Shown piece after piece: positions 1-8,027 of a stretch of 34,790 nt of DNA; positions within the stretch are counted from its first letter, which is position 1; every line of letters begins with the position of its first letter. Origin of the DNA: Marinifilum sp. D737 (GTDB taxonomy: Bacteria; Bacteroidota; Bacteroidia; Bacteroidales; Marinifilaceae); contig NZ_JANQCD010000043.1 of the NCBI RefSeq assembly GCF_026672275.1, forward strand, positions 1-34,790, written 5' to 3'. A model generated the notes under the pieces. The model ran no database searches. It was not told where the DNA came from and saw nothing but the letters and a program-made list of their open reading frames with translations. A program made the position numbers and the translations under genes.

Positions 1-966
1 TTATTTAGAAGTGTTGAAATTAATTCACATGATTCCTTATTGTTCGAAACAGGAGCACAAATAATTACCCATTGCGATGATGGAACATCTGTCCTCTTAT
101 CTGAGACGGCACCTGGAAAGTACATTAATACAAATCCTTCTTTTAAAGGAGATGTTAATAAATCATATTGGATTGAAATTACTACCAAAAATGGTAAAGT
201 ATTCGAATCCAATCCTGAGATAATGCTTTCACCAATATCGATCAGCAAAATTTATGGAGAAGTCGATAAAGTTATCGTTGATAAGGATGAAATCAAAAAT
301 GCAGTTAAGTTTTATTTCGATTTACAGAACCCACTAAACGATACCGACTTTTTTTTGTGGGAATATCAAGCAAGCTGGGAGTGGCACACAATTGTAAATA
401 TTCCCAAATCTGAGACCCCTGCCTTTATCTGTTATCCTAAGGAGCGCTCAAATAAAGTTTTTATTTATGATGCATCGAATTTAGAAGTTAAATCTCTAAG
501 CCATTTGCAAGTTACCTCCATAGCAGAAGATGACGTTAAGTTGAACTATGAATACTATCTTCAAATCCAAGCATATACAATTAGTAAAGAATGTTATAAA
601 TTTTGGAGTAACATTAAAAAATTGAGTCAATCAAACGGGAGCTTATTCGATGTTATCCCATCTAATGTAGAGGGCAATATTCAATGTTGTAATGGTGATG
701 AGCAAGTTTTAGGTTATTTTCAGGTCTCCTCGCATACCAAAAATGCTGATTCTTTCAAGTCTGTAAATTACGATATTGAATTTTCTCTTGAACCTATTGA
801 ATGCAGAACTTATATTATTGATTCTAAAGCATATCAACCACAAAAGCACCATATCATAAAAGTTGAATCTTATCCAGAAAGCGTTTCGTACCATGTAAAA
901 CCCACTTTTTGTTATGATTGTAGTTTGAAACACCCAAGAACCAAACCATCATTCTGGATTGATTAA
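1..966 (+). CDS. DUF4249 family protein, 5'-truncated by the window edge
   Basis: The frame is open from base 1 (LFRSVEINSHDSL precedes the TTG at 40), so the true start and the expected lipoprotein signal lie outside the window. The visible ~320 residues show DUF4249 hallmarks: a YWIEITTKNGKVFES segment, a YYLQIQAYTISKECYKFW segment, then GSLFDVIPSNVEGNI, VLGYFQVSS, and a C-terminal cysteine pair (CYDCS) followed by PSFW. DUF4249 proteins are Bacteroidetes outer-membrane lipoproteins usually encoded beside a TonB-dependent receptor, and one lies two genes downstream. The likely role is accessory to uptake of an unidentified ligand, which is inferred from context. The TTG at 40 is an internal codon, not a start. 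Base composition is very AT-rich, like the following three genes. Confidence 0.85.
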   Translation, partial: LFRSVEINSHDSLLFETGAQIITHCDDGTSVLLSETAPGKYINTNPSFKGDVNKSYWIEITTKNGKVFESNPEIMLSPISISKIYGEVDKVIVDKDEIKNAVKFYFDLQNPLNDTDFFLWEYQASWEWHTIVNIPKSETPAFICYPKERSNKVFIYDASNLEVKSLSHLQVTSIAEDDVKLNYEYYLQIQAYTISKECYKFWSNIKKLSQSNGSLFDVIPSNVEGNIQCCNGDEQVLGYFQVSSHTKNADSFKSVNYDIEFSLEPIECRTYIIDSKAYQPQKHHIIKVESYPESVSYHVKPTFCYDCSLKHPRTKPSFWID

Positions 967-1002
967 ATTTTAATATCAAATAAACACATAGATCTGAATC
1001 CC

Positions 1003-1683
1003 ATGAGACCATTTCAAAAAACATTTCTTTTAATACACATCATCCTTGCATTTAATAACATAATATTAGCCCAACCTATTCCAAAGCAATCAATCAAGAA
1101 TATAATTAATGGGAAAACCTGGACTCCTTCTTTAATGAATTCTGAAAATTCACAACTATTCTTAAATAGTTTAAATTTAAAAGGTCAGGTGCAAATGCAA
1201 TCAACTATATATCAAAATGTCATACTAGGCTATGACCTTGAACAAGATGAGATACTTGCTACAATTAAAACCCGAAATAATACCAAGAGAATCATTGCAT
1301 TAAACAAATCTGAATTAGAAGAATTTAAATTCTCAAAAGCGGGTCAAGATTTTCACTTCAAACGTGGAGATCTCATCCATGAGAATCTTAATGAAAATAC
1401 ATATTATCAAGTAACTATTACTAATGGTTTAGTATATGTAATTCATCGAAAACTGATTAAAATTCTTCGACAAAAGACATCCAAATACACTTTTAAAAGC
1501 GCTAACAATATTTATATAATCCAAAAGGGATTAATACATCCGATTAGAAATCGAAGAGATCTATTAAAAATCTATACTAATAATTCCAGCGAAATTAAAA
1601 AATTCATACAGCAGAATAAACTTAAAATCAACCCAAAACATCCTATGGATATCATTCCTGTAGTATTGAAGTATGACTCTTAA
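1003..1683 (+). CDS. Secreted protein of unknown function in TonB receptor cluster
   Basis: A 226-aa protein starting MRPFQKTFLLIHIILAF, with a typical signal peptide cleaved near ILAQ (about residue 23). No membrane segments follow. The body is rich in beta-like stretches (GQVQMQSTIYQNVILGYD, TYYQVTITNGLVYVIHRK) and basic towards the C-terminus, ending in a helix-like segment with KKFIQQNKLKI. I do not recognise a named domain. The layout resembles the small exported proteins of about 230 aa that often accompany DUF4249 and TonB-receptor genes in Bacteroidetes. It sits 36 bp after the DUF4249 gene and 12 bp before the receptor, so it is probably co-transcribed with both. A role at the outer membrane or in the periplasm is inferred only from the signal peptide and neighbours. 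Confidence 0.75.
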   Translation: MRPFQKTFLLIHIILAFNNIILAQPIPKQSIKNIINGKTWTPSLMNSENSQLFLNSLNLKGQVQMQSTIYQNVILGYDLEQDEILATIKTRNNTKRIIALNKSELEEFKFSKAGQDFHFKRGDLIHENLNENTYYQVTITNGLVYVIHRKLIKILRQKTSKYTFKSANNIYIIQKGLIHPIRNRRDLLKIYTNNSSEIKKFIQQNKLKINPKHPMDIIPVVLKYDS

Positions 1684-1695
1684 TGACTGAAAAAA

Positions 1696-4410
1696 ATGAA
1701 AAGAAAAATCCTATTATTAATTAGTTTGCTATTACTAATCCAAGTTAGCATTTATGCACAAAAGTATTTTTCTCTCGGAAAAAGTGGCATGTCATTTATA
1801 GAGTTCACAACTGAATTAAAAAACAAGCATAACATACAGTGCTTTTATAAAGTTGATTGGGTCAGAGATATTCATTTGAATAAAACCTATGAAGATGAAA
1901 AATTGGAAACTATTCTAAAGGATATTCTTAAAGGTAAGAAATTAAAATTCATCGTAAGACAAGACATGATTATTTTAACGAATCAGGTCGATTTCAATTC
2001 TACCTTTAGCATATACGAAAACGAAAATATTACTTCTCCAAAAGCCAATGTTTCAAGCAATTCTGATCTATCAAAACTTCAGGAACAGGAATATAGAATT
2101 CACTATATAGGGAATTCAATTGGCAAGAAAAAGGTGAAATTATTTGGTTATATTTCACATCACGAAAGTCTTACTCCTCTTAATTCCGTTGAAATTTATT
2201 TACCCAAAATTGCTCAAGGAGTCACTTCTGATTCAAAAGGCTATTATGAATTTGAGTTACCGCCAGGTCGATACAATTTACAATTCAAATATATGGGGTT
2301 GAAATCTACAAGTCGAAAAGTTAATCTCAGAGGAACAGGACGTTTGGATGTGCAAATGACCAATGAAATAAGGCAGATTAAAGAAGTCAAAGTTACCGCA
2401 AAAAATGATAAAGTAACTCGCTCTTCCATGGGGATTGAACACATTAAAATGGAAGAAGTACATAGTTTACCAACTGCCTTAGGAGAACCTGATATCATAA
2501 AAAGTACTACTATGCTACCAGGTGTAGAAAGTGCTGGTGAAGGAGCAATTGGTTTCAGTGTACGTGGTGGATCAGCTGATCAAAATTTAATCCTGATCGA
2601 CAATGCTCCTATTTACTACCCGGCACACTTTTTTGGTTTCTTTTCACCTTTTAATAGTGATATCATTAATGAAGCAAGCCTATATAAAGCAAGTATACCT
2701 GTTAAATTTGGAGGAAGAATTTCTTCAACTTATGACATTCACGCTCATGATAATATTAACAATAAAATTAAGACAAAATTAGGGATTAGTCCTGTTACAT
2801 CAAAAGTTTACTCAAGTATCCCAATAATCGAAGATAAATTATCCATTGTCAATTCATTTAGATTTACCTACTCTGATTGGGTAATGGAAAGAATAAATTC
2901 AAAAGAGCTTATTAATAGTAAGGCAGACTTCTATGATATACATGGCAAAGTTTTGTACAAACCCAATCAGAACAATCAACTTTCTCTAAGTTATTATAAA
3001 AGTAAGGATGAGTTTCAGTTGCATTCAGACACAATATATAACTTTAAAAACTTCATAGGATCGATAAATTGGAGACATAGATTTTCAGAGAAGTTAAAGG
3101 TATTACAAACAGCCTACACAACACATTTTTCCTATGACATGAGCTCCGATGAAGTAACAACTAATGCTTTTAACCTAAAACATAAGGTGAAAGAAACTGG
3201 GTTTAAATCTTCCTGGAACTACGAAAAAAACCTGAACACAAGTTTTGATTTTGGTGGAGATATTAAATATTACAACATTGAACCAGGTAAAATGACTGCA
3301 GCCTCAGAATCTTCATATGTAAAAACAAGGGAAATAGGCAAAGAGAAAGCCATTGAGAGTGCATTATTTTTAGGTTCAAAGTTTGATCTTAGTTCATCAA
3401 TTACAGTTGAAGGAGGAATCAGATATTCTTTATTTGGTAATATTGGTTCAAAAAAAGAGCTAAATTATAAGGATAATATTATCGATGAATTAAATATTAT
3501 TGACACTACAAATTCTTCTGGAATAAATAATATCAGCCATGGTCCGGAAGTTAGGTTAGGACTAAGTTATAGGCTTTCACCTCAAAGTTCACTTAAAGTA
3601 AGCTATAACCGAAACAGACAATATATTCATTTATTATCCAATACAACTGCAATATCTCCAACGGACACATGGAAACTTTCGGATAAATATATGAAAGCAC
3701 AAGTTGGAGATCAATTGTCTTTAGGGTTTTACAAGAACTTTAAAAATACTGCTACTGAATTTTCCGTTGAAGCCTATTATAAAAAAATTAAAAATGTTAA
3801 GGATTACAAAAACGGTGCTGAATTATATCTGAATGAGTTTGCAGAGCTGGAAGTTATTAATGCAAGAGGTAAAAACTATGGAATTGAATTTTTATACAGA
3901 AAAAATATAGGAAGATTTAAAGCTATGCTAAGTTATTCCTACTCCAGAAGTTATTTAAAATCTGCAGATAAAACAGGAGAGTTCGCGATAAATGATGGAG
4001 ATTATTATAGAGCACCATTTGATAAGCCTCATAATATCAAATCATTTTTAAGTTTAAAATTATCCCGAAGATTTATCTTGTCAACAAACCTCACTTATCA
4101 AACTGGACGACCAGCTACCTATCCTATAGCAAAGTACTATATTCAAGGTATACCTGTAATGCATTACTCTAAACGTAACTCCTACAGACTACCAGATTAT
4201 TTTAGAGCCGATTTTTCTCTGCTAATGCAAGGAAATTTAAAGAAGAAGAAGCCATTTCATTCTTCATTGATTTTTGGTGTGTATAATGTTACCGGCAGAA
4301 AAAATGCTCACTCAGTTTATTTCAGATCTGCTCACAATAATGTCACTGGCTATAAACTATCAATTTTTGGACAAGCAGTTCCTACCATTACCTATAATAT
4401 TGAATTCTAG
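1696..4410 (+). CDS. TonB-dependent outer-membrane receptor with STN and carboxypeptidase-regulatory domains
   Basis: A 904-aa receptor that imports a ligand across the outer membrane using TonB energy. Visible order: signal peptide (1-21, ending IYA); STN domain (about 25-97, with YEDEKLETILKDILKG and a MIILTN end); linker; carboxypeptidase-regulatory beta-sandwich (about 147-222, GVTSDSKGYYEFELPPGRY); plug (about 235-350, including FSVRGGSADQNLILIDNAP); then a beta-barrel to the C-terminus, which ends in aromatic YNIEF. The ATG at 1696 directly precedes the signal peptide. STN-bearing receptors often signal to FecR-type anti-sigma factors, but none is in the window. The ligand cannot be read from sequence. 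The plug and barrel resemble the smaller DUF4249-associated receptors rather than SusC, and no SusD gene is present. Confidence 0.93.
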   Translation: MKRKILLLISLLLLIQVSIYAQKYFSLGKSGMSFIEFTTELKNKHNIQCFYKVDWVRDIHLNKTYEDEKLETILKDILKGKKLKFIVRQDMIILTNQVDFNSTFSIYENENITSPKANVSSNSDLSKLQEQEYRIHYIGNSIGKKKVKLFGYISHHESLTPLNSVEIYLPKIAQGVTSDSKGYYEFELPPGRYNLQFKYMGLKSTSRKVNLRGTGRLDVQMTNEIRQIKEVKVTAKNDKVTRSSMGIEHIKMEEVHSLPTALGEPDIIKSTTMLPGVESAGEGAIGFSVRGGSADQNLILIDNAPIYYPAHFFGFFSPFNSDIINEASLYKASIPVKFGGRISSTYDIHAHDNINNKIKTKLGISPVTSKVYSSIPIIEDKLSIVNSFRFTYSDWVMERINSKELINSKADFYDIHGKVLYKPNQNNQLSLSYYKSKDEFQLHSDTIYNFKNFIGSINWRHRFSEKLKVLQTAYTTHFSYDMSSDEVTTNAFNLKHKVKETGFKSSWNYEKNLNTSFDFGGDIKYYNIEPGKMTAASESSYVKTREIGKEKAIESALFLGSKFDLSSSITVEGGIRYSLFGNIGSKKELNYKDNIIDELNIIDTTNSSGINNISHGPEVRLGLSYRLSPQSSLKVSYNRNRQYIHLLSNTTAISPTDTWKLSDKYMKAQVGDQLSLGFYKNFKNTATEFSVEAYYKKIKNVKDYKNGAELYLNEFAELEVINARGKNYGIEFLYRKNIGRFKAMLSYSYSRSYLKSADKTGEFAINDGDYYRAPFDKPHNIKSFLSLKLSRRFILSTNLTYQTGRPATYPIAKYYIQGIPVMHYSKRNSYRLPDYFRADFSLLMQGNLKKKKPFHSSLIFGVYNVTGRKNAHSVYFRSAHNNVTGYKLSIFGQAVPTITYNIEF

Positions 4411-4414
4411 AACT

Positions 4415-6508
4415 ATGAAAAGGCAATTTATAATATTCATATTACTTTCCATCCAAATTAGTTTACAAGCGAAAGAGAACCAGAAGTTGTTTTTGGAGAA
4501 GATACACCTGCACACAAATAAAAGTATCTTCATTGCAGGTGAACCATTATGGTTTAAAGCTTACTGTATCAACCTTGGAAATAACTCACTTTCAAAACAA
4601 AGTAATGTAGCTTACATTGAGCTTATTAATAAAGATGGAATACCAGTCTCAAAAGAAAGTGTCATTTTAAGAAATGGAATGGGCGAAGGAGGTTTTGTAA
4701 CCAACAAAGATTTACCAACAGGTAATTACAGTCTCAATGCATATACTCATTGGTCAAATTCATTCTCAAAGGAACTTATTTCTGTCGTTCCCATATACAT
4801 TTTTAACAATAATACGACTACAAAACCACCCATTAAAAATTCTCAAGCTGATGTTTCAATAGATCCTTTAAAATCCAATTCATGGACTATATTAGATAGT
4901 ATTTCTAATCAAGATATTAAGATTGAAGCTCAAGTTGAAGACCTGGAAAGAATTTTAAGCCTGCAATTTACAATTCCCCATACAAATGAACAAAGTCAAT
5001 CTGAATTTGAGCTTGTCCTTAGGTCACAAAGAGATTCTATTCGTTCAAAATTCCGATTTTCAGATGGAAAATGGACTAAAAAAATCAAAATCAATAGTCT
5101 TAAAGGTGAGATATATTCCTTCCTCTTACTAAATAAGCAAGGAGAAAAAATAGCAGAGCATACTCTTTTCTTAAGGAAATTATGGAGTACAACACCTATG
5201 GAAAAAGCACGAATAACTCTTGGCACAAGACAAAATGCTAAAATTCAACTTAACTACAATGACTACTCCAGCTTTGGTGATACCTTATTTCTTTCTGCAA
5301 GTCTGTGTAAAAAGGAACCTGTAAAAAGTAGAATTGATTTTATTAATTTTTTAAACTTTTATAAATATTTTAACCATAAGGCAAATCTATTCGAACCATC
5401 AGTATTGCAAAACTTAAATAGAGTATGCTTCAGTTCTTCAATTGCACCCTATAGAAAAATATTAACCGATAAACACCAAGTTAGCAATGATAAATATATA
5501 GAGAAAGACAATTTTATTCTAGAATGTAAAATAATTAATCCTGATACTAAGAATACTTTATCAGATCATGAAATTCTAATGACCAAAACCGGGGAGTATG
5601 CTGATTTGCAATCCCAATACACAAATGATCATGGGAAATGCTATTTTAGATTACCTCTTCAATCCGGTTTGCATGATATTGCCCTACAACTAATAGATAC
5701 TGATACAATAAAATACAATTTTATATTAAAAGATAAATTCAACAAATCAGGCGTAAATTTAAACAAATCTATTCTCAATATAAGCAACAAGGAAAACCTT
5801 AAATTCGTTAAAGAACAATGGGAAAATTACAAAGTTAGAGAGATTTACAATCAAATTGATTTTGAACCTTATAAAGATACTATATTACACCGCGCTCAAT
5901 CTAATTTTTTCGGCACACCAAAAATTAAAGTTGCCATTGAAGATTATGTAAGATTGGACTCTTTGCCTGAATACTTCCATGAATTAATCTCACATGTTAG
6001 AATAAAATACAATAAGAAAAAATCAAATATTTTCATTTATAATGATGATCAGCGCAAGCAAATGTCTTATGAAACATTATTCTTATATGACGGATTAGTC
6101 TTTTCGAACCCCAATGAGATACTTTCTATGAATCCTAGAGATATCGATAGAATTGAGGTAGTTCCTTATGAATATTTATTCTCAGATTCACATTTTTATG
6201 GAATTACACACATTATTTCTAAAAAGAAAAACTGCGAAATACAGCAACTACCTTTTAATACTGAAAGATATTATCTTCCACTTTTCACAAAAGAATGTAA
6301 ACAAATCGATAAACCAAATATTCCGAATGGATATCCTGATTTTAGAACAGATATTTTATGGCAACCAAAATTGGTGCTATCAAAAAACAAGAATATTGAA
6401 TTAGACTTTACATCTAGCGATATAGTAGGTGATTATGAATTGGTTATAGAGGGAATATCTAACACAGGAAAACCATTTGTACTCTCACAAGTTATATTAG
6501 TTGAATAA
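4415..6508 (+). CDS. Secreted MG2-like / degenerate plug-domain protein
   Basis: A 697-aa exported protein. I chose the ATG at 4415, 4 bp after the receptor stop, because it opens a signal peptide (MKRQFIIFILLSIQISLQA). An earlier in-frame ATG at 4274 lies inside the receptor gene. Residues about 28-115 resemble a macroglobulin MG2 strand domain (HTNKSIFIAGEPLWFKAY, DLPTGNYSLNAYTHW). Residues about 539-602 look like a reduced TonB-receptor plug (FLYDGLVF, then MNPRDIDRIEVVPYEYL, then FYGITHIIS). The last ~50 residues carry the PDFRTDILWQPKL and FTSSD motifs common to this Bacteroidetes family. No barrel follows, so it is not itself a receptor. It is likely a periplasmic or surface partner of the adjacent receptor (inference). 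It is the last gene of the + cluster. Confidence 0.75.
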   Translation: MKRQFIIFILLSIQISLQAKENQKLFLEKIHLHTNKSIFIAGEPLWFKAYCINLGNNSLSKQSNVAYIELINKDGIPVSKESVILRNGMGEGGFVTNKDLPTGNYSLNAYTHWSNSFSKELISVVPIYIFNNNTTTKPPIKNSQADVSIDPLKSNSWTILDSISNQDIKIEAQVEDLERILSLQFTIPHTNEQSQSEFELVLRSQRDSIRSKFRFSDGKWTKKIKINSLKGEIYSFLLLNKQGEKIAEHTLFLRKLWSTTPMEKARITLGTRQNAKIQLNYNDYSSFGDTLFLSASLCKKEPVKSRIDFINFLNFYKYFNHKANLFEPSVLQNLNRVCFSSSIAPYRKILTDKHQVSNDKYIEKDNFILECKIINPDTKNTLSDHEILMTKTGEYADLQSQYTNDHGKCYFRLPLQSGLHDIALQLIDTDTIKYNFILKDKFNKSGVNLNKSILNISNKENLKFVKEQWENYKVREIYNQIDFEPYKDTILHRAQSNFFGTPKIKVAIEDYVRLDSLPEYFHELISHVRIKYNKKKSNIFIYNDDQRKQMSYETLFLYDGLVFSNPNEILSMNPRDIDRIEVVPYEYLFSDSHFYGITHIISKKKNCEIQQLPFNTERYYLPLFTKECKQIDKPNIPNGYPDFRTDILWQPKLVLSKNKNIELDFTSSDIVGDYELVIEGISNTGKPFVLSQVILVE

Positions 6509-6538
6509 AGAAAGATTAGTGAATTTCAAGTCATAACC

Positions 6539-6934
6539 TCATCTATACCTCTGAACTTTGGGATCGACCTCTACAGACCAGCGGTCGATTCCACCTTTTA
6601 AATTATAAACACGAGAGAATCCATTTTTTCGAAGATAATTCATAACCTGCTTGCTTCGTATTCCCATATGGCAAAAAACAACTAAATCTTTATCCTTTGG
6701 TAGTTCTTCCATTTTGGAAGGAATATCTCCCATCGGAATATGTCTGGCATTTTCCAAATGGCAAATTTGAACTTCGACAGGTTCGCGAACATCAAGCATT
6801 ACCATATCTCTTCGTTTCTCCATTTCCTGAAGAATTTCAAGAGGAGTAAACTCTTTTCTATCCAAAGTATCGTCTTTTATTCTAAAAATCACATCATTAT
6901 ATTTTGCGTTTACAGTAAAGATAAGCAGTTCCAT
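6539..6934 (-). CDS. Rhodanese-like sulfurtransferase (copy 1)
   Basis: A 131-aa single-domain cytoplasmic rhodanese. The substrate-side motif VMLDVREPVEV (about 45-55) and the active-site loop VFCHMGIRS give catalytic Cys88, followed by KQVMNYLRKNGFSRVYNLKGGIDRW, the conserved end of the fold. Single rhodanese domains carry persulfide sulfur from a donor to an acceptor thiol; the partner is unknown here. The start at 6934 gives N-terminal MELLIFTVNA, which resembles the MNIFTSN start of the second rhodanese at 25274-25627. The two share the IPMG, LPKDKD, FCH-G-RSKQV-NYLRK and LKGG blocks and are clear paralogues flanking the efflux region. It converges on the preceding + gene with a 30-bp gap and no clear terminator. 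Confidence 0.92.
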   Translation of the reverse strand: MELLIFTVNAKYNDVIFRIKDDTLDRKEFTPLEILQEMEKRRDMVMLDVREPVEVQICHLENARHIPMGDIPSKMEELPKDKDLVVFCHMGIRSKQVMNYLRKNGFSRVYNLKGGIDRWSVEVDPKVQRYR

Positions 6935-7058
6935 AAAATTATTCCATTTTCTGTAACCTTTCTTCCATATTTCTTGTCTGATAATCTACATAAATCGAGT
7001 AAACCAGTTAGTTTATCGAATAATGAATTTAAAGCATATGAAAACTTAGCATAAATTG

Positions 7059-7066
7059 TAAATTTG
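7059..7066 (+). promoter_or_regulatory. Candidate -7 promoter element for the efflux operon
   Basis: TAAATTTG matches the Bacteroidetes -7 consensus TAnnTTTG exactly and lies 69 bp upstream of the first ATG of the efflux operon (7136). No good TTTG -33 element is found at the usual 19-21 bp distance, so support is partial. An inverted repeat TAAAC-N6-GTTTA lies just upstream at 7000-7015 and could be a regulator site. Confidence 0.4.
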
Positions 7067-7135
7067 ATAGGCAGTTTCAATTAATTATGCATATCAATCA
7101 CACCACCAACAAAATTCACTAATTGAAGGCTACCA

Positions 7136-8020
7136 ATGCAAATTAAAATAGACTCTTTGAGTAAAATTTACCCTAATGGCAAAAAGGCTCTTGACAACAT
7201 CAATTTAGAAATTGGCAACGGCATGTTTGGTCTATTGGGTCCAAACGGTGCTGGTAAATCCAGTTTAATGAGAATATTAGTAAGCCTAATGCAAGCTTCG
7301 GAAGGCAATGTGTATTACGATGAATACGACCTTGTTAAAGACCGAAAGGAAATTAGGAACATGCTTGGTTACTTGCCACAGGATTTTCGATTTTTCACAA
7401 AATTAAAAACCTGGGAATTTTTAGACTATGCCGCATCACTAGCAGGAATTAGAAGTAAAAAAGTAAGAAGGGCAAAGGTTGATGAATGGCTAGAAAAAGT
7501 GGGTTTGTTTGATGTAAGAGAACGTGACGCAAACAAACTCTCCGGAGGAATGAAAAGAAGATTGGGTATTGCTCAAACTTTAATTGGCGATCCTAAAATT
7601 ATCATTGTTGATGAACCAACAACAGGCCTTGATCCAGAAGAACGAATCCGTTTCAGAAATATATTATCCGAAATTAGTCAGAAAGATGTTATCATCATTC
7701 TCTCCACACATATCGTAGGCGACATTTCAAGTGTTTGCAACAATTTGGCTCTTTTAAATACTGGAAAACTTGCCTTTAATGGTTCTCCACAGGAATTAAT
7801 CGAACAAGCAAAAGGACATGTTTGGCAAGTAAATACTTCAGGTTATGAATACGATTTAATCAAAGAACAGTACGCTGTGGTGTCAACTATTCCAACTAAA
7901 GATGGTTGGGAGGTTCAGTTAATTGGAGATGGTAGCAATTTTAAAAATGCCATTGAACTAGAACCTAACCTTGAACATGCCTATGTGTATTTTATGGAAA
8001 AATCAGCAACCTTAATTTAG
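7136..8020 (+). CDS. ABC transporter ATP-binding protein (ABC-2/NatA type)
   Basis: A 294-aa cytoplasmic ATPase that powers an ABC-2 exporter. Motifs in order: A-loop tyrosine in LSKIY (Y12), Walker A GPNGAGKS (K41), Q-loop in GYLPQD (Q82), signature LSGGM (135-139), Walker B IIIVDEP with catalytic Glu160, D-loop GLDP, and H-loop THIVGD (H192). The C-terminal ~70 residues form the usual extra regulatory region of this class. It is the first gene of the operon, 7 bp before its permease partner. Its core (IGNGMFGLLGPNGAGKS) is almost identical to the ATPase domain at the end of the RND fusion at 17237-21979, so the two arose by duplication. The substrate is unknown. Confidence 0.95.
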   Translation: MQIKIDSLSKIYPNGKKALDNINLEIGNGMFGLLGPNGAGKSSLMRILVSLMQASEGNVYYDEYDLVKDRKEIRNMLGYLPQDFRFFTKLKTWEFLDYAASLAGIRSKKVRRAKVDEWLEKVGLFDVRERDANKLSGGMKRRLGIAQTLIGDPKIIIVDEPTTGLDPEERIRFRNILSEISQKDVIIILSTHIVGDISSVCNNLALLNTGKLAFNGSPQELIEQAKGHVWQVNTSGYEYDLIKEQYAVVSTIPTKDGWEVQLIGDGSNFKNAIELEPNLEHAYVYFMEKSATLI

Positions 8021-8027
8021 AATTTAC

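Noticed and set aside
7000-7015. BlaI-type operator upstream of the efflux operon
   Set aside because: TAAAC-N6-GTTTA has the half-sites in the opposite orientation to the TAGTTKTTAAACTR consensus, so control by that repressor is not supported.
6539-7066. Small + strand open frame opposite the first rhodanese (6740-7054)
   Set aside because: It lies antisense to a clear rhodanese and its translation has no domain character.
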